Positions 49,375-61,272 are shown, numbered from the stretch's first letter. The stretch: 64,000 nucleotides of DNA from Congeria kusceri (GCA_027627225.1 CM051027.1:89960151-90024150); one strand, 5' to 3'. Numbers and translations: made by a program. The notes: a model not told the origin generated them from the sequence alone.

Positions 49375-49377
<3 letters not shown>

Positions 49378-49411
<34 letters not shown>

Positions 49412-49745
49412 CATTATTATTAAAAAAAAAAAAAAGTTATAATATATATACTACTACTATTTCTACTTCTACTACTATTACTACTACTACTTCTACTACT
49501 ACAACTAATAATAATAATAATGATAATAATACTAATAATAATTATCATTATCATTATTATTATTTATTATAATAATAAAACAATTGATCATTATAATAAT
49601 AATAATAGTAATAATAATAATAGTAACATATAATACTAATAATAATTGTAATTATTATTATTATTATTATTATTACAAGTATTATTATTATTATTATTTG
49701 TATTATTATTATTATTATTAACAGTATTAAATCAGTTTTAATACT
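49378..49745. repeat. Compound trinucleotide microsatellite (ATT/ACT/AAT)
   Basis: (ATT)n at about 49378-49420, an A13 run, (CTA)n with TTC interruptions at 49450-49505, then AAT/ATT tracts to 49725. It abuts the 3' end of the minus-strand LINE and may have grown from its tail. Confidence 0.9.
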
Positions 49746-49977
49746 CTTGTTATTAGTCAAAAAGTCAAAAGTTTATTGGCAATCCGGCAAACTGCCTTTG
49801 GCCAAATACATATACACAAATGCAAAAAAATATGGCCGAGACAGGGAATCATACACTATAACGTATTTAAAGATGAATACATATGAGATTCAAGAAACAT
49901 TTGCATATAAACAAACAGTAACAGTACATATTACAATATAGTACGTTTTTGTTAGTAAACAAGCAATTAAGAAGCAG

Positions 49978-52900
49978 CTAAACGATTATATTCTCACATC
50001 TAAGTTTGAAAGCTTCTACCAAAAATTTTGACATGTTTTTGAGTTTTATAACATTTGTGCTAGACATCATTGAAATGAATTTATTTATGTTAGGCCAGGA
50101 TGTCCTGATATTATATTTTGTACGCAATTCGTTATATAATGGACAACACAGTAAAAAGTGATATTCTGATTCACATACATTTTGGTTACAAAGTTTACAC
50201 TTGCGTTCTTGTCGGGTTAATCTATTATATCTGCCAACTTCTATTTCAAGACAATGAGAACTTAATCGAAATTTGCTCATATGAATTCTGGCCTTTTCAA
50301 TGTGAATGCAATCAAGGTATTTTTCATATTCGAAGCTTTTTTTAAATTTTAAGTAGAATTCCATTTTGGGCTGTGATGCTAATTTATCATTCCACTCTTG
50401 TACAAATTGATCTTTTAGTCTTTGAGTTACCATGTATGCAATGTCACCTGTGATATCTGGTGTATTAAGCATAAAGCCAAAACCTAGGTTGTCTAAAGTT
50501 GATTTCAAAGATTTGCACCATAGTTTGTTGTTCGTACAATTGAAATTAGTTAATATATTGATCTGATCCATGAACACTTTGTATAATAATGAGTTATTGT
50601 TATTTACAATTTTCATCCAATAACGTAATGCCCTAAGTTTGCATATAACGGCTAAAGGGAATCTACCCAATTCACCGAGTACAGCATAGTTAGAAGTAGA
50701 TTGTTTTACACAAAGAATATTTTTGCAGAATTTGTAATGTAATTTATCAATATCAGGGTTGTCATAAATGCCCCATACTTCTGAACCATATAGTATAATT
50801 GGTGTTACTAAAGAATCAAATAGAGCTAGTTTGGTTTTGATATCTAATTTGACACGGCTAAAAATAGATACAAGATGATGATATGCTCTTAGTGCTTGTT
50901 CATTTAATATTTTTACAGTGTTGGACATATTTCCAGTGTAGTGAAATTTTACACCCAAATACACAAAACTATCAACAATTACAATACGTTCATTATTTAC
51001 TGACCATGAATAGTTGCACCTGCTTTTTCGTTTTTCAAATATGCATATTTTCGTATTATTAACGTTTATTTTAAGACCCCATTTAGAAGAGTAAAGGTAT
51101 ATTTCGTTAAGTTGGTTCTGAAGACTTACTGGGTTAGTAGTATATAAAACAATATCATCCGCAAATAATAGCATAAAAACAGAAAGCAAATGCAAATCAT
51201 CATTTGTAAAATTTTGAACATTAATACAATCTTTAATATCATTTATAAACAATATAAAAAGTAGAGGTGACAGGGGTTCCCCTTGTTTAACACCAAGAGA
51301 GACATTAAAGAAGTCGGAATATGACGAATCCTGAGTGTTTTTTATACATGATTTAACATTTGCATATATACTTTTTATCATTGTTATCATTTTGCAACTA
51401 AGACCAGATTCAATCAATTTTATCCATAAAGCTTCGTGTATAACTGTATCAAATGCCTGTTCATAATCAATGAAAACACAATATAACTTGTGTTTCTGCA
51501 ATAGTACATTTTGTATAATGCTGTGTAAGATATAAATACAATCGGTTGTACTTCGTTTGTCTCTAAAACCGAATTGAAGTGGATTAAGTACATTTTCTTC
51601 CTCACACCAGTTGTTAATTCTGTTTCGTAAACATAATGAATATATTTTTGAAATTACGTTAACAAGAGTGATTCCTCTATAATTGGAAGGATCCTTCTTA
51701 TCGCCTTTTTTAAATATTGGTATTATAGCACCTTTACACCAAGAATCTGGATAAATACCACGATCAAAAATGTAATTAAATATTATAGTTAAATATGGTA
51801 CGATAAAATCTTTCGAATCAATAAAGAAATCGGCTACATTGTTGAACAAGTCACAGCTTTTATTACGCTTCATGTTAGAAATCGTGTTTCTTATTTCGTC
51901 TTCAGTAAAAGCACAATCAAGCGTTTCAACGGAAGGCGACGAATTCAAGTCATTAGTGTCATTAGCATTAAATGTACTGCTATGTGCAGTATTCGATGAT
52001 TGTCTAAAATGGTTTAAAAATTGATCCATGTTGATATCATTACTGTTTGAAATATTTTTATTTTTATATTTGTTTATATATCGCCAAAAATGTTTTGGAT
52101 TGTTTTTGCTTAACTTTGCTAATATATGTTTTTCTTTATTGTAATATTCGCGTTTTGCTTCCCTTTTAACGCAGCAATATTTGTTTCTGGCATCTAAAAA
52201 TCTAATCTTGTTTGCGGCACAGGGATAACGTTTAGAGATTCTCCTACATTCATAGAACTCTTTTTTGTTTTGTCTGCATGCCTCATTAAACCACAAGGAT
52301 TTCTTCACATATTTATTTTTACGTTTGGTATTGCCTGTATGTACAGTTTTACCGTTAAGCTGAAAAGAGATATCAAAAATAGTAGTCGATAAAGCATCGA
52401 TACAGCTATCCAGATTGTCACACTCCGATAACAAATTATTTGTAATTTCATCAAAAATGTACCTTTTTTCTTCTAAAGTGTTATTTAACAAATCTATATT
52501 ATTTTGTTTCCAATCTATCTTTTCAAAGATGCGGCCTTGTTTGTACGTTATACATTTATCACAAAGCAAAGTAAATTCAATCGGACAATGATCAGAAAAT
52601 TCGTTCAAATCAAGTACCTTCATATTACTTATACACGTGTACATATTGTAATTTACTATCACATAGTCAACAGTGCTTGCACCTAAAGTATTTCTACAAA
52701 AATTATAACATGTGTAGAGTCCTGGTTCAAGACGCCCATTAGCAATAAACACACTATTTTCTTTACAAAGCGTAAGAAGTTTATTACCGAACGTATTCGT
52801 TTGCTGATCCGCCGATAATCGTTGCGGTATAATATCAACAGGAACATCGGGCACAGGCATATTAATGTAGCGGTCGAGATTTAAATTATCTATCACGTCC

Positions 52901-53401
52901 GACCTTTGACCTATTCGCGAGTTAAAATCTCCTGTTAAAATGACATCACCAAGTTGACTAAATATTTTTAAATCGATCAAAAAAATCAAAATCTTGTAGT
53001 ATGGAATTTATGTTACTGTACACAGTGGACTCAGCTGGAGGTATATAGCAACAACAAATATACACATCATTTTCAAAACCGAAGAAAGATTTAAGTAGTT
53101 TACACCAAATTATCCCTTTTTCGTTTATATCTAAAACTTCAATTTTACCCTGATAAACTGATTTATAGTAAAATATTACACCTCCGCTATGTCTTATCGC
53201 ATTTCGGTTGGACTTCGGACGTGGGCATGAGAAACACTCGAAATTGTCGATATGGATATTTGTTGATTTTGCATTCCAAGTTTCTGTAAATATTAATATG
53301 TCATGTTTATTAATGAAGTTTAAAAAATCGCTGTCCTCAAGTTTGGAAACAAGACCCTGCACATTCCAGGATAAAACAGTAAGCAGCTTCCGATCGTCTC
53401 C
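49978..53401 (-). CDS. LINE ORF2: APE endonuclease + reverse transcriptase, one frameshift
   Basis: Starting just after the ORF1 stop and in the same frame, the endonuclease reads 'TVLSWNVQGL', 'LIFTETW' (metal-binding Glu), then after a one-base shift 'TGDFNSR', 'STVDYVIVN' and 'SDHCPIEF' (catalytic Asp-His). The reverse transcriptase has 'QFGFRDKRSTTD', 'YCVFIDYEQAFDTV', 'GVKQGEPLSPLLF' and the catalytic 'FADDIVLY' near 51150. The C-terminal region ends with a CxxC...H...C knuckle ('CKLCN', 'YHFLLCC') near 50190. The only break is at the A7 run 52979-52985 (T7 in the sense strand): 52989-49978 is one 1,003-codon frame and 53401-52958 the other. No ATG was seen at the start of ORF2, so initiation by readthrough or re-initiation is possible. 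Confidence 0.88.
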
Positions 53402-54562
53402 CTAATTGCCAGTCGGGAGTTCGTGGTCCTGGCGGCTTCCGGTGCTATTAAGACGCTGCCCTCCGTATTCGCGTCGGCCACGTGGGGGCAGTTCCGGTAC
53501 TGGACCAGAAGGTGGACGGTCATGTGTGTATTTGACACGTTCGATGTACAGCGAGTCATAGGATAGACTCGCCTGTTTTCCATTCCGCTTAGCCTCAATT
53601 AAATATGGCAAAAGTTTCTTTCGGCGTTCTTGAATTTGCTTTGGAATCTGGTCGCTCACGCGGAAATTACCGTCTTTAAGCTTTTCCCGTGCCGCTGATT
53701 TCACGGTCTCTTTGTCACCATAGTAATTAAACTTGGCTACTATTGGTCTTTTCTTGCCATGTTGATAAGGCCCTAGCCTATGTGCCCTGTCGATTTTCAT
53801 CTGTGAAGCTGCGCTTTCAATTCTTAAATTATTTTCACAAAAAAGCAAAACTTTTTCAGCACAATTTTCAGATTTTCGGCCTTCAAAGCTAATTTCTTCC
53901 TCGAAATAAAAAAAAAGTAAATTGTCACGCATTGATCTTGCCTGGAGATCGATTATGGTTTCATTGAGGTCGATGTTTTCATTCCGTAGAGAAGTTATAT
54001 TTCTTGACAAAGCATCCATATTCGTTTTCATTTCATCACTTGTATTACTGTCAAAGGAACGACTTTTCTCAATATCAGAAAGCCTTTTATCTGACTCATT
54101 AAATTTGGATTCTAACGAAGCTACTTTCGATTCAACCATGGATAACTTGTTCGAGATGGTTTTTACGTCAGTTTCAATTTGATCTAATTTTGATAGTTTT
54201 GATTGCATTTGCTTTTGGGTAGATTCGATGCTATTCAATTTACTGAGTATTGTTTTATACATATCTAGGTCCATTTGCGTAGTAGTGCTAGCTTGATTGG
54301 CATATTGTGGCGAGGCTGGCGAGGCTGGCGCTAACATGTAAGAGAACTGCGTAGGGCTCTGTTGCGCCAGATATTGGAGGTGGGGCGGCATAAACGTTCC
54401 TGTTGCTACGGGGGTACCATAGAGTGTAGGTGATGATGCTGTTGGATTAATGGCTGCTGGCGTATTGGTTGCCATTATGTGCAGTTTGTCGGGTTGATCA
54501 TTGGCATAATTTGGTGACGCCTCTTCTTTGGAGCGTTTTTTTCCCGATTTGCCCATTACCAC
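53402..54562 (-). CDS. LINE ORF1 protein (coiled coil + L1-ORF1-like RNA-binding part)
   Basis: 386 residues. A basic, Lys/Ser-rich start and a Pro/Ala/Thr-rich segment (about 25-85) are followed by a long Leu/Ile/Ser/Glu heptad region (about 95-195), probably a coiled coil for trimerisation. Next comes 'RSMRDNLLFFYF', the start of the RRM-like part of the L1 ORF1 (transposase 22) family, then 'DRAHRLGPY' and a C-terminal domain with 'AREKLKDGNFRVSDQIP'. ORF1 proteins bind the element RNA and chaperone nucleic acids. The ORF closes with TAG (53404-53402), and the frame of ORF2 continues directly after it. Confidence 0.9.
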   Translation of the reverse strand: MVMGKSGKKRSKEEASPNYANDQPDKLHIMATNTPAAINPTASSPTLYGTPVATGTFMPPHLQYLAQQSPTQFSYMLAPASPASPQYANQASTTTQMDLDMYKTILSKLNSIESTQKQMQSKLSKLDQIETDVKTISNKLSMVESKVASLESKFNESDKRLSDIEKSRSFDSNTSDEMKTNMDALSRNITSLRNENIDLNETIIDLQARSMRDNLLFFYFEEEISFEGRKSENCAEKVLLFCENNLRIESAASQMKIDRAHRLGPYQHGKKRPIVAKFNYYGDKETVKSAAREKLKDGNFRVSDQIPKQIQERRKKLLPYLIEAKRNGKQASLSYDSLYIERVKYTHDRPPSGPVPELPPRGRREYGGQRLNSTGSRQDHELPTGN

Positions 54563-55560
54563 TTATCATATGCTAAGTGATCACTGTTAAATTGCCACTC
54601 TTTCAGTGCGCGCACTACGGTAATAGCAATTATCCATACCCCGGTCGATAGACGATATTTGCTTGCCTTCGGCAATTTTCAGATTGTAAAGATATAATCC
54701 CTAGGCTTGATTTCGGGTTCGAGCTGATATATGTTCACCAACACTGACACACTATAAACAGATATTGAAACCACGAAAATATGATACTTTTGCAGAAAGC
54801 TCCTTAAAATCCTTTATTTCTTATCCTGTTTTAATTTCAACACAACTTTATCCAAGCACATATCGTAGTCGCATCCTGCAATAGAGAAATCCTCGAAAAT
54901 CGAACGGAAACCCACAGATATAGTCAGTAACTATGAGTGTCAAAAAAAACACGTCTGAACCCTGTCAGGGTCATGAACAAATTGTAGTAGTATCAGGAGT
55001 AGTAGTAGTTTTATCAAATAATACGTTCATAAAATATTGAAAATACAGTATTCGAAATATATGATACAAACAACAACGTACTAAAAATGTTATTATTATT
55101 ATTATTATTATAAGTTTGAGTATTATATCTAATGAACCTTATGATAATAGTTAAAATCTATTTACTATTATTATTATATATATATCTTTATTACCTCCAT
55201 TTTCTGAAGATTTACATTATAAAACAGCAGCAAAAAGCAAATACAAATACATATGCACAGGGGAAATAAATAAATAAGGCATATTAAAGATAAGTAATTA
55301 AATAAGGCATAATAAAGAAAATAGTAAATCTCAGAGTGTGATCCTTACTACATGTATTTTAATTATTCATAATAATATTATTATCAACGAACGAATGACG
55401 ATGATTAAATATTAAGTTCAATAATAATGAATTGAAGATTAAACTAAACACATAGTACATCATACTAATCTGATCCTTTCTCTTTCTTACTCAATGTGCG
55501 GGGCGTTATATATTATATATACACACACCCCACAACAAGGTTTTATATCGTCACCACATA
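54563..55560. other. LINE 5' region and AT-rich microsatellite-bearing DNA
   Basis: 54563-54900 probably holds the 5' UTR of the minus-strand LINE. Short GTA runs (about 54985-55010), (ATT)n (about 55089-55112) and AT-rich sequence follow. No gene is seen. Confidence 0.45.
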
Positions 55561-55569
55561 ACTAGGTCT

Positions 55570-55598
55570 TATACAGACACCCCACTATATGGGGAATG

Positions 55599-55642
<44 letters not shown>
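55570..55642. repeat. Hairpin TATACAGACA...TGTCTGTATA next to a (TA)20 run
   Basis: TATACAGACA (55570-55579) pairs with TGTCTGTATA (55597-55606); inside it CCCC (55580-55583) faces GGGG (55591-55594). A pure (TA)n run extends from 55603 to 55642. The alternating AT tract can extrude a cruciform, so this is likely an unstable site. Confidence 0.7.
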
Positions 55643-55646
<4 letters not shown>

Positions 55647-55840
55647 CATATCATATTATTTAACACCATTTCAATGAACAATTCAATATTTCATCTGACA
55701 TCAGAAGACAGTCCCTGCATTCCATAGCCAGGAAGTGTGTAACTTAATATTTAAAGATTACATGAGAACATTTGTTATTGACCGTATATGAATGGGTTCA
55801 GTAGGTTAACAGTAGGTTAATTAAGAAATGGTTTTCGATT

Positions 55841-55980
55841 TATCGTTGTTTATCGTCCAATAAACAACGAGTTGACGTTCTGATGCGTAGGAATTCAACC
55901 ATTAGGGCGTTAGCCCGAGTGGTTAAATAGCCAGGCATCGGAACGACAATGAGTTGTCTATTGGCGGATAAACAACGGTA
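55841..55980. mobile_element. 140-bp fold-back (MITE-like) element
   Basis: The left half (from 'TATCGTTGTTTATCG', 55841-55907) and the right half read on the minus strand (from 'TACCGTTGTTTATCC', 55980-55914) align over about 67 bases with roughly 80% identity and almost no loop. Near the centre 'GCCCGAGTGGTTAAATAG' looks like a tRNA box A. No target duplication is evident. Confidence 0.75.
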
Positions 55981-56673
55981 AAGTGTAAATTATTTTCATT
56001 CTAACATGATCTGTCAAATATTTTTGCAATTGTTATAAGAACTATATTTTTGTATGCTCCGCTCAGAGTCGGAACTACTTTTTGTGTTGTTTATTGGGTA
56101 GTTTAACAACGATAAATGTGTTCTTAGTCTATAGAAAAATCAGCATGTATCGTGTTATAATGCCTTCTAATACATCGGATGAAGCATATATGTATTCGTA
56201 TTACTGAAGATACTATCCTCATATTACTGACATGAGTGTCCGTTTATTTTATTTTTATACGCTAAAAATAACATTAAACATATCAAAGTAAATAGTCAAA
56301 CACTATCTACTTGTGTATCAAATTGATTTAAATTTGAAAGTAAAAACGCGACCAAACACCTTGTTCGCAAGAAAAACGTTATTTATAGCACGTGGTAAGC
56401 TTTCACTGTCAATTTTTTCCTAATCTGACGCAGTGTGGTTCCCGAGCGAAGATTAAATTAGTGTATGCAAGTAAATATAAAGTGTCAAATGTTGACTTGT
56501 GAAATGCTATATTTGCAAAATTGAATTATATCTTGTTAATTTCATGTGTTTGATATAAACAGTATCAGCCGTGGTCACATCTTCAATTTTGCAATGGGTA
56601 TATTTAGATGTGCAGTCAATGTCTGTTTATCGGCTTAATGTATTAAGGGTTCCCAATTAGAACACGATTAGAT
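55981..56673. other. AT-rich spacer
   Basis: About 690 bp without supported features. Confidence 0.4.
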
Positions 56674-57430
56674 ATGGCCGAACCAATCCACGGTCTCTAT
56701 AAGCTAGCAGCAGCTATTGAAATTAGAAAGTTATTGTTTCTCCACAAGATATTATCCCCTACCTGCTAGTTCAGTAACACAGAAGCTCTTCATCAGTAAA
56801 TATTCAATGTATAGATCTGATGATAATTTAGTACAATTGGGCTTTATTCCAGACATTTGCGGCCTTTTAAGGAAATATCCCTTATATTTTACCATTAATG
56901 AATGTATCGAACATGGAATGACATTGCCTGAAAAAGCAGTCTGGAAAACGTATTGTTAAGCAATTTGTTGCAAGGCATGAAAAGAACTGTTTAGAGCAAC
57001 GGCTCACAAATGACACCGAATTTCTTTTAGTTCGGATTTTACACCCCGTATTCACACCGGCTAGCGTGTACTCGATTTCAAAAATAAACAGCTTTAGAGA
57101 GACAATGCTAACAATTGCGAAGCTATGGTGTAGGCCCTTAGAACTGGGCATATACACTTGTGAACTCTGTGAGCGGATTTATCATGATCAACTAGCGCAT
57201 GTTTTGTGTGAGTTTGAAATATCGCCCTAGTTGAGAGACAGTTATTTCGACCAAATTTTTGATGGTTGCAAAAATCTCACTCGAGGCAATTTACAGTATA
57301 GACTTGAGCTTAAAAATGCTGGGTGCTCCTATACAAGCTTTATTTGAAAAAGCTAAGAACAAGGAATTCTTGAAATTATCGTACACTTATACAGTAAAGT
57401 GTATCAAGTATTGCTTGTAAGGAGCGTTTA
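56674..57430 (+). pseudogene. Degenerate 3' fragment of a second LINE type
   Basis: Three plus-strand frames in succession give 'AEPIHGLYKLAAAIEIRKL' (56674-56760), 'LVQLGFIPDICGLLRKYPLY' (56835-56890) and 'LELGIYTCELCERIYHDQLA' (57130-57200), the last carrying a CxxC...H...C zinc-like block. This matches the C-terminal part of a LINE ORF2 of a different type from the three other LINE copies here. Stops and frameshifts are numerous. An AATAAA lies near 57640. It has no reverse-transcriptase core, so it is a 5'-truncated copy. Confidence 0.6.
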
Positions 57431-58484
57431 AGCTATTATAGTTGTGAGAACTGTTCAAGGCAATATTTACAATATTCTATGTAAATATCTTTCATTTAAT
57501 TAGCATGTTTGTATATTGTAATATATACATGTATTGATATGTATTACACGCCATTTGCATATTTATAATGTATTTCAATTGTAATATGTAGTGTCGTTTT
57601 TGTGTACCATGTTCAAAATCTCCATGCTGTGGGAAATAAAGAATTTGAGTTTCAGTTGAATATCACATCAGTCTATTGTAGGTTGCATTGAAATGCAACC
57701 AACAGTTGCAATTTATGCATATTCCATGTAAGGAAATACAAAAAGTAATATTTAATTTTCTCTACAGTGTTGAGCATTTTAAATGAAAAATAAAACACAA
57801 ACAAACATGTGCATTATTTCAGTTGATGAATAATATTGGTGGTTATCAACCTCTATATCATTGGACTTTTGTCACGATTTAAGTAATTGAAGTTTTGTTG
57901 AAATTTATTGAATTGTTATGCAGCGCCAGTGTTTTGAATTCGTTATTCCTTTGAAGGCACATCGTTATCTCTTTTTTAATCATTGTTTGATTTATTTGAG
58001 TTTTTAAGTCCAAATGCTTTTACAGTTAAGTATGTTATGACATTTCCCCAAAATACTAAAATCTGTGAAAATATCCCTTTATATTGTTAAGACTAACTTC
58101 ATGTATTTTCATGTTCTCCAATGGAATTGTTCCAAATCGTAACGTTATGCATTAGCTTAATAACTTTAATCAATATAACGTAAACACATAATATATACTT
58201 TATATATTAAGTGCAATATGTGTCACGCACGTACACAACAAAGACAGACAGTACCAATAAATATACTAGTGTATAATACATACTACTCAAACGTTGAGAT
58301 GTAGATGTTATAATATGTTTGTAGTTTATCGTAAGCGAATATATAGTAAAAGTCAAAACAAGTATCGTTTAAATATTGTTTTATTTGGTTGACATCAATC
58401 AGTGATTTTTGTAGTCAGTAAGCCGCCAGGGGAAACAAGGATCATTTCTGAAAAAGAAAGAACACACTGTCACTCAGACAAATA
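57431..58484. other. AT-rich region without supported features
   Basis: One kilobase, no exon or repeat recognised. It lies downstream of the peptide gene on its strand. Confidence 0.4.
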
Positions 58485-58490
58485 TTTATT
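58485..58490 (-). promoter_or_regulatory. Candidate poly(A) signal of the cysteine-rich peptide gene
   Basis: AATAAA on the minus strand, about 140 bp after the stop codon at 58629-58631. Confidence 0.4.
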
Positions 58491-58628
58491 AAACCTTATC
58501 ACTAAATCCATGTTAGTTGTTTGTCGTGTGTGTATGCCTTATATTTCTACCAAAAACTCAATGTATAATGTACAATATTTATATATAAATTATACATATG
58601 CATTTTCCACGCCATATTGTTATTACTT

Positions 58629-60389
58629 TCACATAGTAATTGATTGTGATCGAATTATTATATGATTTGCGGAACATTCACGTTCACATTCAACACAAAT
58701 ATATAAATGTCCAACCTTTAGGCATCCCGCATGGGTATTTGGACAACATGTTCTGCGCCAACCCCAACGGCCACATCGTCCGACCATGCATTCGTTCCAT
58801 TTGCAGTTCGAAACACAAACGCAATCGGCTAAAATTGAAACATACTATAACCAAGAAAAAACCTGAGCCGGAGGAACACATAACTTATAATAATTAAACA
58901 CTCAGTACAATATTAAGCCGCATATGCGCCTCGCCGAACAACGTGACGAGTTTAATATAATCGGTGATTTTCAACGCATATTCAGAACCCCATTTGTGCG
59001 TCCAAAAGGCAGAACTGCGCCGCATAAACAAAATCAAAACACGAACGCAGAAAGTTTGTTGTTATACCGCACACAAAAGTTTACAAGGGAGTATACCGGA
59101 AACAGCCTGTCTCTCTGTTTGTCCGTCAGCCTTTACACGGAACAGTTTCCTAAACACGTGTTTGCAGCGACGCGCATATGCGGCGATGAGGTGTTAAGTT
59201 TCACATATTTATTCTCAGTCACAATAAAAGTCTCGCTGAATATACGGCACCAAAACCGTTTTATATTGAAAACTATTTAAAATTTAAAATATATGTTTTC
59301 CAATTGTATGCGTTTATTCTGTATAAATATATGTTCATATTTTACAAATGTACACCACTTTTTAAAACAAGTATTGTTTTCGTATATGTAATCGATCAAA
59401 ATAATTGACGTTCGGCAAAATGTAATATCATCTGTCATTGCATGATCTATACATTAAAACATTACGAGTGATTCGTTAACCGTTTTCTGCAGGACAATTT
59501 TTACACATATTGACCGATTTGACTATATCATAGATATATCTATATATCTATATATAAAACAAAACTGAAAACACGTCGCGTGGGTTAAACAAATTGCATT
59601 TATTTGAAATATGCCAACGGTTTCGCCAAGCTCATAAGGGCATACCACACATAAATAATAACGTCAAATATATATATATGTTTACATGATAAACAAACAC
59701 ATTATAATGTCAACAAAACGGTTTACTTATTGGCCGTGAAATATGCTGTAAATATGGACCGCATAATCATTATTGATCTCGGATATCGCCTTTGTCAATA
59801 CAGATATTTTGTCCATATCACAGCATATTTCGCAGTCATTGAGTAACAAGTTGTATATTAACTACGTTTTATTGTTTACTAGATTGTGCCTTATATTTGG
59901 TGTCGGTGATTACCAAACAATATGTATATGTCGATCGAGGCAGTTTCCACATTTGTCCCAACGATCTCATCAGTTGTGTTTAAGTTAATAGTTCATTACG
60001 AAAATTATCTTAATTGTTTTATGTTATCGATTGAAGAAATATTGATAATAACGACTTTGTGTTTTGGAGGCAATTATGCAATATATTATATATTCTTTAG
60101 CCTCTGCATTTTAAGCATATTGTAATTACGGAAGCACTGTTCTTCCGGAATACAAAAACCGCTTCATAAAAATGATGTATTGACAACTCAAATAAACATG
60201 CATATTCTTCAAATATATTTTTGAAGCAAACATACATTTAAAAAAATGATACAGATCACATATTTTTTTATAAAACAATGATAATTAATACCATATATTA
60301 GACGTTTACATACCATTAACCTGTTCTACAACACTTCCTGCAAGGAGGCACATCGCGAAGACAACAATCAACAGCTTAGCGGACGTCAT
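58629..60389 (-). CDS. Two-exon gene for a small secreted cysteine-rich peptide
   Basis: Exon 1 (60389-60314) starts with ATG and encodes 'MTSAKLLIVVFAMCLLAGSV', a textbook signal peptide, ending one base into a codon at a GTATGT donor. Exon 2 (58828-58629) follows a 'TTTCAATTTTAG' acceptor in exactly the complementary phase and ends in TGA. The product is 91 residues; the mature part (about 65) begins near 'DCVCVSNCKWNEC' and holds 11 Cys, including one CC pair, with Arg/Trp between ('GRWGWRRTCC'). Such precursors are typical of extracellular disulfide-rich peptides: antimicrobial, protease-inhibiting, or toxin-like. The Cys spacing does not match myticins, big defensins or macins as I remember them, and an odd Cys number is unusual. 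A TATTTAAT at 60490-60483 could serve as a TATA-like element. Not recognised as a known family. Confidence 0.65.
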
Positions 60390-60751
60390 AATTATTAGTT
60401 CGTGCACGGTCTCAGTCTATACGTACAATATCTCTTTTCAAACGACAGAAATTGACTGTGACTGTTTTGCAAAATCCATCGCATTAAATAGCTGATTTAC
60501 GTACCTTGATACTATGCTTCAATAACCACCTAATACATGTCAGAGAGTAAATTAAAGCAATCATTTTGACTTTTCAAATCTTCTCAACGTACACAATCAA
60601 TTTCGATCTATTTCTATTAACATTAATTCTTTCCGAACGGTTACTACAGTTCAGCTAACAGCTAACACATCTAACCTGTTTCAATCATCACAACCTGTTT
60701 CACGCATGACTAGTTCGTGGCGTCGGTCATGTGACAGGCGCAAGTAACCGC

Positions 60752-60824
60752 GCATTTGCCACTTGACCGCCAGAACATAAACACCTTTATATCTTTGATA
60801 TAATGTTCTGCGTCATTATTACAG
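60752..60824. repeat. 73-bp direct duplication, copy 1
   Basis: Runs from 'GCATTTGCCACTTGACC' to 'CATTATTACAG' and recurs at 61006-61078 with about two substitutions. On the minus strand it contains 'GATATAAAGG', which resembles a TATA box and lies about 400 bp upstream of the peptide gene ATG. Confidence 0.9.
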
Positions 60825-61005
60825 GTTAGTGATAGATTATTTTATTATCTTTAGCTTTGTATTGTTATAAATTATTATTACCTGCAACGTATTAAATAAT
60901 ATTAGGTTATTTATTGTATTGTAATATTGTAATATTGCCATATTGTTATAATTCTTATCATTATTGTAAGTGTTGTTTTATAAATATTATTATTATTAAT
61001 GTAAG

Positions 61006-61078
61006 GCATTTGCCACTTGACCGCCAGAACATAAACACCTTTATATCTTTGAGATATTGTTCTGCGTCATTATTACAG
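61006..61078. repeat. 73-bp direct duplication, copy 2
   Basis: Second copy, 254 bp from the first start to start. High identity suggests a recent event. The sequence between the copies is AT-rich with short ATT runs. Confidence 0.9.
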
Positions 61079-61198
61079 TCCCTTCCCACGAACCATATAA
61101 AATATTTGCCGAGAGCTACGTCGACAATGGCGCCCAACTTTGATTACGCTTATAGAACATAATAGGGTGCACGGTACACACATATACGTATTGATTGG

Positions 61199-61272
61199 GA
61201 GTTGTAGTAGCGCAGTTGGTATAGTATGGGATTAGTAGTCTAACGGTAGTTAGTTCAATTCTAGTAGTGAAG
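61199..61272 (+). repeat. Degenerate tRNA-Thr-like sequence (SINE head or pseudogene)
   Basis: 'TAGCGCAGTTGGTATAG' resembles box A and 'TTAGTTCAATTCTAG' box B. A short anticodon stem GGA/TCT with loop TTAGTAG would place AGT as anticodon. The acceptor stem does not pair, so it is not a working tRNA gene. Confidence 0.45.

Larger units (their letters stand above)
49757..54562 (-). mobile_element. Near-complete LINE (minus strand), ORF1 + ORF2
   Basis: Read on the minus strand: ORF1 (54562-53402), ORF2 (53401-49978), a short 3' UTR and an AATAAA at 49777-49772 next to a TAA-rich tail. Both proteins are almost intact. The 5' UTR probably extends beyond 54562 towards about 54900, but its end is not visible. 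Endonuclease type is APE-like. Related fragments lie at 1-2659 and 61377-63131. Clade not assigned. Confidence 0.9.

Noticed and set aside
58924..59280. 118-codon plus-strand frame
   Set aside because: No recognisable motif, lies within the intron of the minus-strand peptide gene, and has no clear splice or promoter context.
61199..61272. Functional tRNA-Thr gene
   Set aside because: No acceptor stem pairing and a mutated T arm.
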